From: Iodidimonas nitroreducens
GTDB taxonomy: Bacteria; Pseudomonadota; Alphaproteobacteria; Sphingomonadales; Rhodothalassiaceae
Reading direction: 5' to 3' (one strand)
Assembly: GCF_008579165.1 (NCBI RefSeq)
Contig: NZ_BKCN01000003.1
Length of the DNA stretch: 64,000 bases
A model generated the notes under the pieces. The model made no database searches. It was not told where the DNA came from and saw only the letters and a program-made list of their open reading frames with translations. How positions within the stretch are numbered: position 1 is the first letter of the stretch; the number at the start of each line of letters is the position of its first letter. The position numbers and the translations under genes were made by a program. This document shows, one piece after another, positions 29,777 through 38,825 of this stretch.

Positions 29777-29914
29777 ATGGCAAAGATTGATCAAGATAAA
29801 AATGAACCAGATAAAACCCACGAAAAGAAGAAGAATGGCGATATCGACGAGGCTTTGGACGAAAGCTTCCCCGCCAGCGATCCGCCCGGCTATGCCACCC
29901 CCAAAGCGGATTAA
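29777..29914 (+). CDS. Small acidic conserved protein (45 aa), DEALDESFPASDPP type
   Basis: ATG 29777 opens a 45-codon frame ending in TAA. The sequence is very hydrophilic (DQDKNEPDKTHEKKK) and ends with DIDEALDESFPASDPPGYA, a pattern I know from small conserved proteins of unknown function in alphaproteobacteria. There is no signal or membrane segment. It lies downstream of an EcfG-type promoter, so a general-stress role is likely but not proven. Length, codon use and the conserved motif argue that it is real despite its size. Confidence 0.72.
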   Translation: MAKIDQDKNEPDKTHEKKKNGDIDEALDESFPASDPPGYATPKAD

Positions 29915-30157
29915 ACCTGTAAGGCCAAGCCTGGAAGGGATGTGATGGCGCTTTTGCGTTATTGAAGGCTGTTGCGTTATTGATGGCTGTTTTAGGCGAT
30001 CTGCGCTTTACAGATGGATGGCAAGATTGTATGGAAGCGGGATTGATGGCGCAATGCAAAGCATCGGCATGGCTTTTTGCTGTGCATCGCTTTGGTGGTT
30101 CGCCGAAATTGATCTCTTCTGATGATCTACCCCGTCTATGCCCTGAAGGAGCAACGC

Positions 30158-30463
30158 ATGGCCCGCGTCACCGTTGAAGATTGTGTCGATAAGATTACCA
30201 ATCGATTTGAACTCGTGATGTTCGCAGCCCAGCGTTCACGCCAGATTTCATCCGGTGCCACACCACAGGTTGATCTGGATAATGATAAAAATCCGGTGGT
30301 GGCTTTGCGCGAAATTGCCGAAGAAAAGATCAGCCCCGATAGCATGCGGGAATCGGTGATCCAAAGCATGCAAAAGCATGTGGATGTGGATGAGCCCGAA
30401 GAAGATGATATGGCTTTGATGATGCGCAGTCGTCGTTCGGCGGGCGAAGGCTCTGGCAGCTAA
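30158..30463 (+). CDS. rpoZ: DNA-directed RNA polymerase omega subunit
   Basis: 101 residues. The conserved N-terminal half (ARVTVEDCVDKITNRFELV, AAQRSRQI) is the omega fold that binds the beta-prime C terminus and, in proteobacteria, helps form a ppGpp site. The acidic, Ser-rich C terminus is variable. ATG 30158 follows AAGGAG. It precedes rsh, the ppGpp enzyme gene, and is followed by an intrinsic terminator. Confidence 0.95.
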   Translation: MARVTVEDCVDKITNRFELVMFAAQRSRQISSGATPQVDLDNDKNPVVALREIAEEKISPDSMRESVIQSMQKHVDVDEPEEDDMALMMRSRRSAGEGSGS

Positions 30464-30498
30464 GCTGCGCGGATCCATCGCCTTTGCATCGAAAAACG

Positions 30499-30525
30499 GC
30501 CCTGCTGATTAAGCGGGGCTTTTTT
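30499..30525 (+). terminator. Intrinsic terminator after rpoZ
   Basis: GCCCTGC and GCGGGGC form a 7-base-pair stem (one G-U pair) around TGATTAA, directly followed by a T run at 30520-30525. Confidence 0.85.
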
Positions 30526-30629
30526 CGTTCGGCGCAGCTTTGGCCTTGATCCGCTCTTTCCATGGGGCTTCTAACGTCTTATTCATGAAGACCGGATCGG
30601 TCGTCTGCTCATGAAGGAAAACGCGCGCA

Positions 30630-32787
30630 GTGATAAGGCAATATGAATTGGTGGAGCGGGTGAGGGCCTATGATCCCAATGCGGATGAAGGGCTTTTGAA
30701 CCGGGCCTATGTGTATTCGATGAAGGCGCATGGCAGCCAATTACGGGCTTCGGGCGATCCCTATTTTTCCCATCCGCTTGAAGTGGCCGGGATTTTGACG
30801 GGTATGAAGCTTGATAGCGCCACCATCGCTACGGCGCTTTTGCATGATGTGGTCGAAGATACCGATGCCAAGGTCGAGGAACTGGCCGCGCTGTTTGGTC
30901 CCAAGATCGCTGAGTTGGTCGATGGGGTGACCAAGCTTTCGCGGATCGAAATGCAAACCGAACATGCCCGCCATGCCGAAAATTTCCGTAAATTCGTGCT
31001 GGCGATGTCGAACGATATCCGCGTGTTGCTGGTGAAACTGGCGGATCGCCTGCATAATATGCGGACGCTGCACTATATTAAAAAGCCCGAAAAACGGCGG
31101 CGCATCGCATTGGAAACACTGGAGATTTACGCGCCCTTGGCGGAGCGGATCGGCATCCGCGAGATGAAAGACGAACTGGAAGAACTGGCCTTTCAGCAGA
31201 TCGAACCGGAAGCGTTTCAAACCATCACCACCCGGCTCAATTATCTGCGCACCGAAGCGGGCACATTGGTTGATGATGTGGTGCGTGAATTGGATCAGAC
31301 GATGCAGGCAAATGCTTTGCCGGCGCGCATCAGCGGGCGGGAAAAACAGCCCTATTCCATCTGGCAGAAAATGGAAAATTCCCGCGCGCCTTTTGAGCAG
31401 ATTTCCGATGTGATGGCCTTTCGGATCGTGGTCGATAATGTGCCCGATTGCTATCGGGCGCTGGGGATCGTGCATGGCAAATGGTCGATGGTGCCGGGGC
31501 GGTTCAAGGATTATATCTCGACCCCCAAACGCAATGGCTATCAATCGATCCACACCACGGTGATCGGCCCACGGCAATCGCGCATCGAAATCCAGATCCG
31601 CACCCATGAAATGCATGATGTGGCGGAATTGGGGGTGGCCGCCCATTGGCAATATAAGCAATCGCCTGAAAAGGCGGAAGGCGCGCGCTATCGCTGGATC
31701 AGATCCTTGCTGGAAATTCTGGAAAATGCCTCCACGCCTGAGGAATTTCTGGAACATACCAAGCTTGAAATGTTCAATGATCAGGTTTTTTGCTTTACCC
31801 CCAAAGGCGATCTGATCGCCTTGCCGCGCGGCTCTACGCCGGTGGATTTTGCCTATGCGGTGCATACCGAAGTGGGCAATCGCTGTGTGGGGGGCAAAGG
31901 TGAATGGCCGCCTTGTGCCCCTGCGCCATCAATTGCTCAATGGCGATCAGGTGGAAATTCTCACCTCGAAAGGTCAGGAGCCCAGCCCGCGTTGGGAAAG
32001 CTTTGTGGTAACGGGCAAGGCGCGTTCGGCGATCCGCCGCACTTTTCGCCAGATGGAGCGGGAAGAATATGAAAGCCTGGGTGAAACCCTTCTGGAGCGG
32101 GCTTTCGAGGCTGAAGATCTCGATTTTTCGGAGCGTATTCTCACCGGGGCCCTGCCCAAATTGAAACGCCAGACTATCGAGGATGTTTATTTCGAGGTGG
32201 GCCAGGGCCAGATGACCGTGTTCGAGATTTTGCAGGCCTGCTATCCCGGCACGGTCACGCGCGAAGATCAAAAAGGCCTGCCACAAGTGATGCGCGAATG
32301 GCATGATACCGGCTCGAAACAGACCCCGGGGGCTCGGGCTATCCCTATTTCGGGATTGAGCGATGGCATGGCCGTGCGGCTGGGGGATTGCTGCCATCCC
32401 ATGCCGGGCGACAGAATCGTGGGGATCATGATTCCGGGCGAAGGGGTGAAGGTGCACAGCATCGATTGCGATAAGCTGGCGGCCTATTCCGAAGAGCCGG
32501 ATCGCTGGCTCGACCTGGCATGGCGGCTGCCCGAAGATGAGGCGGTCTTTTTCACCGGACGGCTGGAATTGGTGGTGCTCAATGAAATGGGGGCTTTAGC
32601 CAATATTGCCTCGGTGGTGGCCAAAAGAGGCGGGAATATCGCCAATCTCACTATTGCCGAACGTGATCGTGAATTTCATACCATGCGGATTGATGTAGAG
32701 GTAAGAGACCTGCGGCATCTGATCGATATTCTAGCCAGCCTGCGGGCGATCCGGGTCGTTAATTCCGCCGAACGCCTGCGAAGCTGA
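30630..32787 (+). CDS. rsh: Bifunctional (p)ppGpp synthetase/hydrolase RelA/SpoT homologue; frame broken
   Basis: About 720 residues after repair. Domains in order: the HD hydrolase (YFSHPLEVAGIL, LLHDVVEDT, about residues 45-75), the synthetase with RFKDYISTPKRNGYQSIH near residue 290 and EIQIRT, then TGS, a helical linker and a C-terminal ACT domain (LANIASVVAKRGGNIANL). RFKD instead of ExDD, together with an intact HD motif, marks a bifunctional enzyme. The frame breaks in six G at 31889-31894; removing one G gives NRCVGAKVNGRLVPLRHQ. GTG 30630 is preceded by AAGGAAAA. It controls the stringent response; rpoZ is its upstream neighbour. Confidence 0.92.
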
Positions 32788-32885
32788 AAACTTTAAAAAT
32801 CTGTGGGGTTAAAAGTTTTTTGGCCATGACCGTCAAGTCTTGGTTAATGAACTTTGTGCCATATTTGTAATAGGGGAGAGCGAAG

Positions 32886-33465
32886 ATGGATCGGGACACG
32901 GTTTTGCAGGAATTTCGGAACGCAGGGGCCTTGCTGGAAGGGCATTTTCTGCTGTCGTCGGGATTGCACAGCCCGGTTTATCTGCAATGTGCCAGAGTTT
33001 TGATGGACCCCGTGCGGGCGGCGCGTTTATGCGCGGCATTGGCACAAAGGGTGCGGGATCATTATGGGGAAATCCCTTTGGTGGTGTCGCCGGCCATGGG
33101 CGGGGTGATTGTGGGCTATGAAATGGCGCGGCAAATGCGCGCAGACTCGGTTTTTGTGGAGCGGGTGGCCGGAAAATTCGCTTTTCGTCGCGGTTTTGCC
33201 ATGAAGCCGGGGCAAAGAGTTCTCATGGTTGAAGATGTGGTGACCACCGGCCTGTCGTCGCGGGAATGTATCGCCACTATTCGGGCCTCGGGTGGCCATG
33301 TGGTGGCGGCTGCCTGTTTGATTGATCGGTCGGGGGGGGGCGGCGGATGTGGGGGTGCCTCTCATCTCTTTGGCGCAGATCACGGCACCGGTTTATAGCG
33401 CTGATGATCTTCCCCCACAATTGCGCGCACTTCCCGCCGTCAAGCCGGGCAGCCGCGCTTTATGA
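32886..33465 (+). CDS. pyrE: Orotate phosphoribosyltransferase; frame broken
   Basis: Converts orotate and PRPP to orotidine monophosphate in pyrimidine synthesis. The N-terminal FLLSSGLHSPVYLQC, the VSPAMGGVIVGYEMAR segment and the PRPP loop VLMVEDVVTTGLSS are clear. The frame breaks in a run of nine G at 33332-33340; removing one G gives RSGGAADVGVPLISLAQITA and extends the protein to a TGA at 33465, about 192 residues. Without the repair, the last 50 residues are wrong. It follows rsh with a short gap and is on the same strand as the following genes. Confidence 0.9.
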
Positions 33466-33502
33466 TTTGGGCCTTTTGATATATGGACCTATGTGAAATC
33501 GG

Positions 33503-34099
33503 ATGTTGTTTCGTCGCAAAATACCATTGAATTTATGGCAGAAGATGCGCCAGATGCTGTGGCCTAAAAGGGGCTGGTCACGGGCGTTCCTCTATATCTG
33601 GCATCGTCTTGTGCGGCTGAAAGACAGCGCCCATGGCGTAGCGGCGGGGGTGGCATCGGGTGTAGCCATTTCCTTTACCCCCTTCATGGGGTTTCATCTC
33701 ATCGGAGCCATGGGGATTGCCTTTGCGGCGCGCGGCAATGTTTTGGCGGCATGGGCCGGAACCTTGGTTGGTAATCCCTGGACCTTTCCGTTCATCTGGA
33801 TGGGAACCTATCGGCTCGGCAATTGGATTATCGGCGGCACAATGGGTGAAGCCGCAGCATCAGGGCTGAGCTTTGATCTTCTGGTGCATCATCCCACACA
33901 GGCTTTGGGCCCATTATTGCTACCCATGGCGATTGGCGGTCTGCCTTTAGCCTTGATTTCATGGTTCGTCACCTATTGGCTGGCGCGGCGTTCTATCGAA
34001 CGCTTTCAGGCAGCGCGGCGGATCAAGCTTGAAATGGTCCGCAAAAAGGTCTTGAACCATCAGGATCAGGATCGCGGTGGGGGCATGAAGCGCGCTTGA
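33503..34099 (+). CDS. DUF2062 membrane protein
   Basis: 198 residues with two to three membrane segments. The signature AAGVASGVAISFTPFMGFH and AWAGTLVGNPWTFPFIW is that of DUF2062, an uncharacterised inner-membrane family frequent near pdxJ and acpS in alphaproteobacteria. Positively charged N- and C-terminal tails flank the hydrophobic core. Function unknown. Confidence 0.85.
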   Translation: MLFRRKIPLNLWQKMRQMLWPKRGWSRAFLYIWHRLVRLKDSAHGVAAGVASGVAISFTPFMGFHLIGAMGIAFAARGNVLAAWAGTLVGNPWTFPFIWMGTYRLGNWIIGGTMGEAAASGLSFDLLVHHPTQALGPLLLPMAIGGLPLALISWFVTYWLARRSIERFQAARRIKLEMVRKKVLNHQDQDRGGGMKRA

Positions 34100-34155
34100 T
34101 GGCGTCCCCCTCTTGCCCCTAAGATGCGTCTTTATCACCAGATCAGAATTGTGGA

Positions 34156-35001
34156 ATGAAAAGGATGACTGCCGCAATGGCTGCTAAGCCCATGGGACGA
34201 ACGAGGCTGGGGGTTAATATCGATCATGTGGCCACCGTGCGCAATGCCCGGGGTGGGTTGCATCCCGATCCGGTGCGCGCCGCCCATCTGGTGGCGGTGG
34301 CCGGGGGGGATCAGATCACCGCGCATCTGCGTGAAGATCGCCGCCATATCAAAGATGCCGATATCGAACGCCTGATGGCGGAAGTCTCCTTGCCGCTCAA
34401 TATGGAAATGGCCGCTACCGACGAGATGCTGGCGATTGCCCTGCGCCATCGCCCCTTTGCCATTTGCATCGTGCCCGAACGCCGGGCTGAACTGACCACA
34501 GAAGGCGGGCTGGATGCTGTGGGGGGCCGAAAAATTCTGGCCCCGATCATCGCTGCCCTTGCCGATGCCGGTTGCCGGGTGGCTTTGTTTCTCGATGCAG
34601 ATCCGCGGCAGATCGAAGCCGCCCATGCGCTGGGGGCTCAGGCCGTGGAATTGCACACCGGGGCTTATGCCCATGCCACGATGTCTGGCTCGGCATCCGG
34701 GGTGCCCGCGGGATCGATCACAGATCATCTGCGCCTTTTGGCCGATGCGGCGGCTTTTGGCACCGAATTGGGGCTTGAGATGCATGCCGGTCATGGGCTG
34801 GATTATGCCAATGTGGGGCCGGTGGCGCAAATCCCCCGGATCATGGAGCTGAATATCGGCCATCATCTGGTGGGCGAGGCTTTGTTTGTTGGTTTTGAAG
34901 CGGCCATTCGGCGGATGCGTCGAACGATCGATGAAGCCATTGATGAGGTGCCCGAAAACGATGGGAACGGGATCGGGATGCACGTGGATGAGGCCCGATG
35001 A
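34156..35001 (+). CDS. pdxJ: Pyridoxine 5'-phosphate synthase
   Basis: Closes the pyridoxine ring in the DXP-dependent vitamin B6 pathway. It has LGVNIDHVATVRNARGG at the start, the EVSLPLNMEMAATDEM stretch, and VELHTGAYAHA and HAGHGLDYANV later on. The 281 residues include a short extra N terminus; ATG 34165 or 34177 may be the true start. Its stop overlaps the acpS start (ATGA). Confidence 0.95.
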   Translation: MKRMTAAMAAKPMGRTRLGVNIDHVATVRNARGGLHPDPVRAAHLVAVAGGDQITAHLREDRRHIKDADIERLMAEVSLPLNMEMAATDEMLAIALRHRPFAICIVPERRAELTTEGGLDAVGGRKILAPIIAALADAGCRVALFLDADPRQIEAAHALGAQAVELHTGAYAHATMSGSASGVPAGSITDHLRLLADAAAFGTELGLEMHAGHGLDYANVGPVAQIPRIMELNIGHHLVGEALFVGFEAAIRRMRRTIDEAIDEVPENDGNGIGMHVDEAR

Positions 35002-35429
35002 TCGTTTTGGGCATGGGCAATGATATGATCGATATCCGCCGCATCGATCGATCCTTGCAGCGTTTTGGCACGCGCTTCATCCATCGGGTTTTTACCGAGA
35101 TCGAAATCGCCAAATCCGAACGCCGGGCCAATCGGGCGGCCAGCTATGCCAAGCGGTTCGCCGCCAAGGAAGCCTGTGCAAAAGCCCTGGGCACCGGCTT
35201 TGCCGCCGGGGTTTTCATGCGGGATCTGGGGGTGGTGAATCTGCCCGGCGGCAAGCCCAGCCTGATGCTGACCAATGGCGCGATGGATCGGCTCAGGGCG
35301 ATCACCCCAAATGGCATGACGGCCCAGATCAATCTGACCATCACCGATGATCATCCCTGGGCGCAGGCGATCGTTTTGATCACGGCGGTTCCGGCTGAAT
35401 TTTCGCATCATCTAAGCCATCAAACTTGA
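34998..35429 (+). CDS. acpS: Holo-[acyl-carrier-protein] synthase
   Basis: Attaches the 4'-phosphopantetheine arm to acyl carrier protein. GNDMIDIRRIDRSLQRFG carries the first Mg-binding Asp, and AKRFAAKEACAKALGTG carries the second motif. 143 residues, normal length. The start overlaps pdxJ by four bases, indicating coupled translation. Confidence 0.95.
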   Translation: MIVLGMGNDMIDIRRIDRSLQRFGTRFIHRVFTEIEIAKSERRANRAASYAKRFAAKEACAKALGTGFAAGVFMRDLGVVNLPGGKPSLMLTNGAMDRLRAITPNGMTAQINLTITDDHPWAQAIVLITAVPAEFSHHLSHQT

Positions 35430-35479
35430 CAATGCGAAGGCGGCTCGGCTTGATGCCTTTTCATTGAAAGGCGCAGATC

Positions 35480-36343
35480 ATGGGCGATAGCGATTTCCAG
35501 CAACAACAGGGGCGAACCGATGAGGCACAAGCGGTCGGAACGGGCGGAAGCGTGAATAAAAGTTTTAAAAACCAGATCAAGGAAACGGTCAGCTTCGTTC
35601 TCAGTGTTGCCCTGATCGTTCTGGGGGTGCGAACGATTTTATTCGAGCCTTTCAATATCCCTTCGGAATCGATGCTGCCTACTTTGATGGTTGGGGATTA
35701 TCTGTTCGTATCTAAATATGCCTATGGCTATTCCCATCATTCCATCGTCACCAGCCCGCCTTTATTTGATGGCCGTATTTTATATTCAGCCCCCGAACGC
35801 GGCGATGTGGTGGTGTTTAAATTGCCCCGCGATAACAGCACCGATTATATCAAGCGGGTGATCGGCCTGCCGGGAGACCGGGTGCAGATGCGCGCGGGTG
35901 CCTTGTGGATCAATGATCAGCCCGTAGAGCGCGAGCGGATCGCCGATTTTGAAGTCAAGATATCTGATAATACCACCTGCGCCTCAAATTACCGGGTGAT
36001 GTCGGCCACGGGGGATGCCTTTTGCCGCTATCGCCAATATCGCGAAACCCTGCCCAATGGGGTGAGCTACAACACCCTGGATATGCAGCTTGATGGCCCT
36101 TCTGATAATACCCGGGTGTTTGTGGTGCCTGAAGGTCATTTTTTCATGATGGGCGATAATCGCGATAATTCTCAGGATAGCCGCCGTCCGCAATCGGTGG
36201 GGGTGGGTTATGTTCCGGCTGAAAATCTGGTGGGCCGGGCGGAAATCATCTTTTTTGCCACCGATGGCGGGGCCCGTTTATGGGAGCCATGGTTCTGGTT
36301 CCAATCCATCCGCTATGGGCGTTTGTTCAATGATCTGCATTAA
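35480..36343 (+). CDS. lepB: Signal peptidase I
   Basis: Inner-membrane protease that removes signal peptides. One N-terminal membrane helix (FVLSVALIVLGVRTILF) is followed by the catalytic Ser in IPSESMLPTLMVGD, the catalytic Lys in DYIKRVIGLPGD and the GDNRDNSQDSR motif. 287 residues. Part of the conserved acpS-lepB-rnc-era-recO order. Confidence 0.95.
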   Translation: MGDSDFQQQQGRTDEAQAVGTGGSVNKSFKNQIKETVSFVLSVALIVLGVRTILFEPFNIPSESMLPTLMVGDYLFVSKYAYGYSHHSIVTSPPLFDGRILYSAPERGDVVVFKLPRDNSTDYIKRVIGLPGDRVQMRAGALWINDQPVERERIADFEVKISDNTTCASNYRVMSATGDAFCRYRQYRETLPNGVSYNTLDMQLDGPSDNTRVFVVPEGHFFMMGDNRDNSQDSRRPQSVGVGYVPAENLVGRAEIIFFATDGGARLWEPWFWFQSIRYGRLFNDLH

Positions 36344-36346
36344 GCG

Positions 36347-37093
36347 ATGCTTATGACCATGCAATCGGATCGCGCCCAGCAACCGGATGCCGAAGCAAAG
36401 CCGGATCAGGATGATGGCCTCAAGAGCCGGATCGCCCGGCGCATCGGCTATGATTTTGCCGATGAAAGCCTTTTGAAAATGGCTCTCACCCATCCATCTT
36501 TGGCGGGTGGGGCGCATTATCAGCGGCTGGAATTTTTGGGGGATCGGGTTTTGGGGTTAGTGATTTCGCACTGGCTTTATGAAAAATATCCCGATGAAGC
36601 CGAAGGCCAGCTCAATCGTCGCTTTACCGCTTTGGTGCGCCGGGAAACTTTAAGCGATCTGGCCCAAAAGCTTGATCTGGGGCCAATGATCCGCATGGAA
36701 GCCGGGGCCCGCAGCGAAGGCACGGCAAAAGCATCGGCGGTGCTGGCCGATATTTGCGAGGCTTTGATCGGTGCGGTTTATCTGGATGGGGGATTGGATG
36801 CTGCCCGGCAGATGATCCACCGTTTTTGGGCGGATCGGGTGAAGGCCGGGCCATCCGCCTATCGCGATGCCAAAACTGCGCTGCAGGAATGGGCGCAGGG
36901 CCGGGGCCTGCCGCTTCCGGTGTATCAGCTTTTGGGCCGTAGCGGGCCTGATCATAGTCCGGTTTTCCAGATGAGGGTCGAGGTGCGCACGGCGGGCAAG
37001 GCTGAAGCCAGCGGCGCATCGAAACGCAGTGCCGAGCAATTGGCAGCCACCCGGCTTCTGGATATGCTGACAGGCAAGGACGAGACCCCATGA
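36347..37093 (+). CDS. rnc: Ribonuclease III
   Basis: Double-stranded RNA endonuclease for rRNA and mRNA processing. The catalytic motif RLEFLGDRVLGLVI lies near residue 60, the second acidic site ADICEALIGAVYLDGG near residue 130, and a C-terminal double-stranded-RNA-binding domain follows. 248 residues. It starts 3 bases after lepB; nearby in-frame ATGs at 36353 and 36359 are alternatives. The stop overlaps the era start (ATGA). Confidence 0.95.
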   Translation: MLMTMQSDRAQQPDAEAKPDQDDGLKSRIARRIGYDFADESLLKMALTHPSLAGGAHYQRLEFLGDRVLGLVISHWLYEKYPDEAEGQLNRRFTALVRRETLSDLAQKLDLGPMIRMEAGARSEGTAKASAVLADICEALIGAVYLDGGLDAARQMIHRFWADRVKAGPSAYRDAKTALQEWAQGRGLPLPVYQLLGRSGPDHSPVFQMRVEVRTAGKAEASGASKRSAEQLAATRLLDMLTGKDETP

Positions 37094-38009
37094 ACCCATC
37101 TGACCAAAAACCCGAGCAGCAGACCGCCTGCGGCTTCATCGTCCTGATTGGCGCGCCCAATGCCGGAAAATCTACGCTTTTAAATGCTTTGGTGGGGCAA
37201 AAGATCGCCATTGTCAGCCATAAGGTGCAAACCACCCGCACCCGCCTCACCGGCATTGCCATCGAAGGCCAGAGCCAGCTTGTTTTTGTTGATACGCCGG
37301 GCATTTTTGCGCCGCGCCGTCGGCTGGATCGGGCGATGGTGGCCGCCGCCTGGGATGGGGCGAATGATGCCGATCAGGTGGTGTTTTTGATCGATGCCGC
37401 CAAGGGCATCCGCGAGGATGAAGAGCGGATCATCAAAGGCTTGAAGGAGTCTGGCCGGAAGGCGGTGATCGCCCTCAATAAGATCGATGCGGTGCCCCGC
37501 GATCGGCTGCTGGGATTGGCCCAGAAAATTCAGGATGAAGGGGTGGCGGGCGATATCTTCATGATTTCGGCCCTCACCGGCGATGGGGTGGCGGATCTGA
37601 AAACCCATCTGGCCAAGGCCCTGCCCAAAAGCCCATGGCTTTATCCCGAAGACCAGATCACCGATATCACCAGCCGCGTGCTGGCAGCGGAAATCACCCG
37701 CGAAAAGGTTTTTTTGCGCCTGCATCAGGAATTGCCCTATGGCATTACCGTTGAAACCGAAAAATGGGATGATCGGGCCGATGGCTCCTTTGAAATCCAT
37801 CAGGTGATCCATGTGTCTCGCGATGGCCATAAGGGGATCGTGATCGGCAAGCGCGGCCAAAGCCTGAAAGCCATTGGCGAAGCCGCCCGCATGATATGGA
37901 AACGATGTTTGGCCGCCGGGTGCATCTGTTTTTGTTTGTCCGGGTCACCGAACGCTGGGCCGAAGATCGCGAACATTATCTGTCGATGGGCCTGAATTAC
38001 GTCGATTGA
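37090..38009 (+). CDS. era: GTPase Era; frame broken near the C terminus
   Basis: Essential GTPase that binds the 16S rRNA 3' end during small-subunit assembly. G1 is GAPNAGKSTLLNA, G3 DTPGIF and G4 NKID, and a KH domain follows (IVIGKRGQSLKAIGEAAR). One missing base near 37890 shifts the last 40 residues; restoring it gives RHDMETMFGRRVHLFLF and the usual ending LSMGLNYVD with TGA at 38009. Because Era is essential, the break is very probably a sequence error. Start overlaps rnc. Confidence 0.92.
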
Positions 38010-38063
38010 GGGCGGCTTTGCCGCGCCCGGGCAATGTCATGCTTGGAAGAAGGGTCTTTTGTT

Positions 38064-38814
38064 ATGCAATGGGCCGCACCATCGCTGATTTTATCAGCCG
38101 GTCGCTATGGCGAACATCATGCCATTATCGATGTGCTGACCGCCGAGCATGGCCGCTGGCGGGGCTTGGTGCGCGGCGGCAAGGGGCGGCGTTTATCGGG
38201 TCTTTTGCAGCCCGGCAATGAAATCGAAATGGCGTGGCGGGCCCGGCTGGAAAGCCAATTGGGAACCGTGACCGTGGAGCCGCGCCATAGCCGGGCCGGT
38301 TCTTTGATGGATGATCCGGCGCGGCTGTCGGCTTTGGTCAGCCTATGCGCCACTTTGGCCGCCTGCCTGCCCGAGCGCGAGGCGCACCCCGGCGTTTATC
38401 ATGCAGCCATTGCCTTTCTCGATCTATTGGAAGATCAGCGGATCACCGAGATTGCCTGGGGGGGCGGCGTTGGTACAGGTGGAAATGGGTTTGCTCGCCG
38501 ATCTTGGCTATGGCCTTGATCTCAGCGCCTGCGCGGTCAGCGGGGCGGTGGAGGATCTGATTTATGTCTCCCCCAAAAGCGGGCGGGCGGTGAGCGCGGA
38601 TGCCGGAGCCCCCTGGCAGCATCGGCTTTTGCCCTTGCCCGGCTTTTTGCTGGCCCGGCCAAATCTGCGCGAGGAGAGCGGCGCGCTCCCAAAATCGGCC
38701 ATTGCCGATGGCCTGAAGCTCACCGGTTTTTTCCTCGAACGCCTGGTCAGCGATTGCCATGCCCGCCCTTTGCCGGGGGAAAGGCTGCGGGTTTTGCAAC
38801 GCTTTTTGGGCTGA
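38064..38814 (+). CDS. recO: DNA repair protein RecO; frame broken
   Basis: Loads RecA at single-strand gaps with RecR. N-terminal OB fold (WAAPSLILSAGRYGEHHAI, then LVRGGKGRR), then a helical domain with LSACAVSGAVEDLIYVSP and LLPLPGFLL. The frame breaks in seven G at 38458-38464; removing one gives ITEIAWGAALVQVEMGLL. ATG 38064 follows AGAAGGG and matches the usual RecO start. About 250 residues. It ends the conserved lepB-rnc-era-recO run. Confidence 0.88.
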
Positions 38815-38825
38815 AGCGCGCAATT

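Noticed and set aside
29962..30177. 71-codon plus-strand frame before rpoZ
   Set aside because: No ribosome site or family similarity, and it overlaps the rpoZ start in another frame; most likely chance.
30741..31865. 374-codon minus-strand open frame
   Set aside because: It is the antisense of the well conserved rsh gene; His/Gln/Phe-rich composition, no motif.
32786..32822. AT-only hairpin after rsh as a terminator
   Set aside because: Arms AAAACTTT/AAAGTTTT pair, but the stem has almost no G-C pairs and the loop is long, so it would be weak.
37090..38009. Reading era, pyrE, rsh and recO as pseudogenes
   Set aside because: Each becomes intact with one base change, and the sequence beyond each break stays well conserved. 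Sequence error is a simpler explanation than the loss of several key genes.
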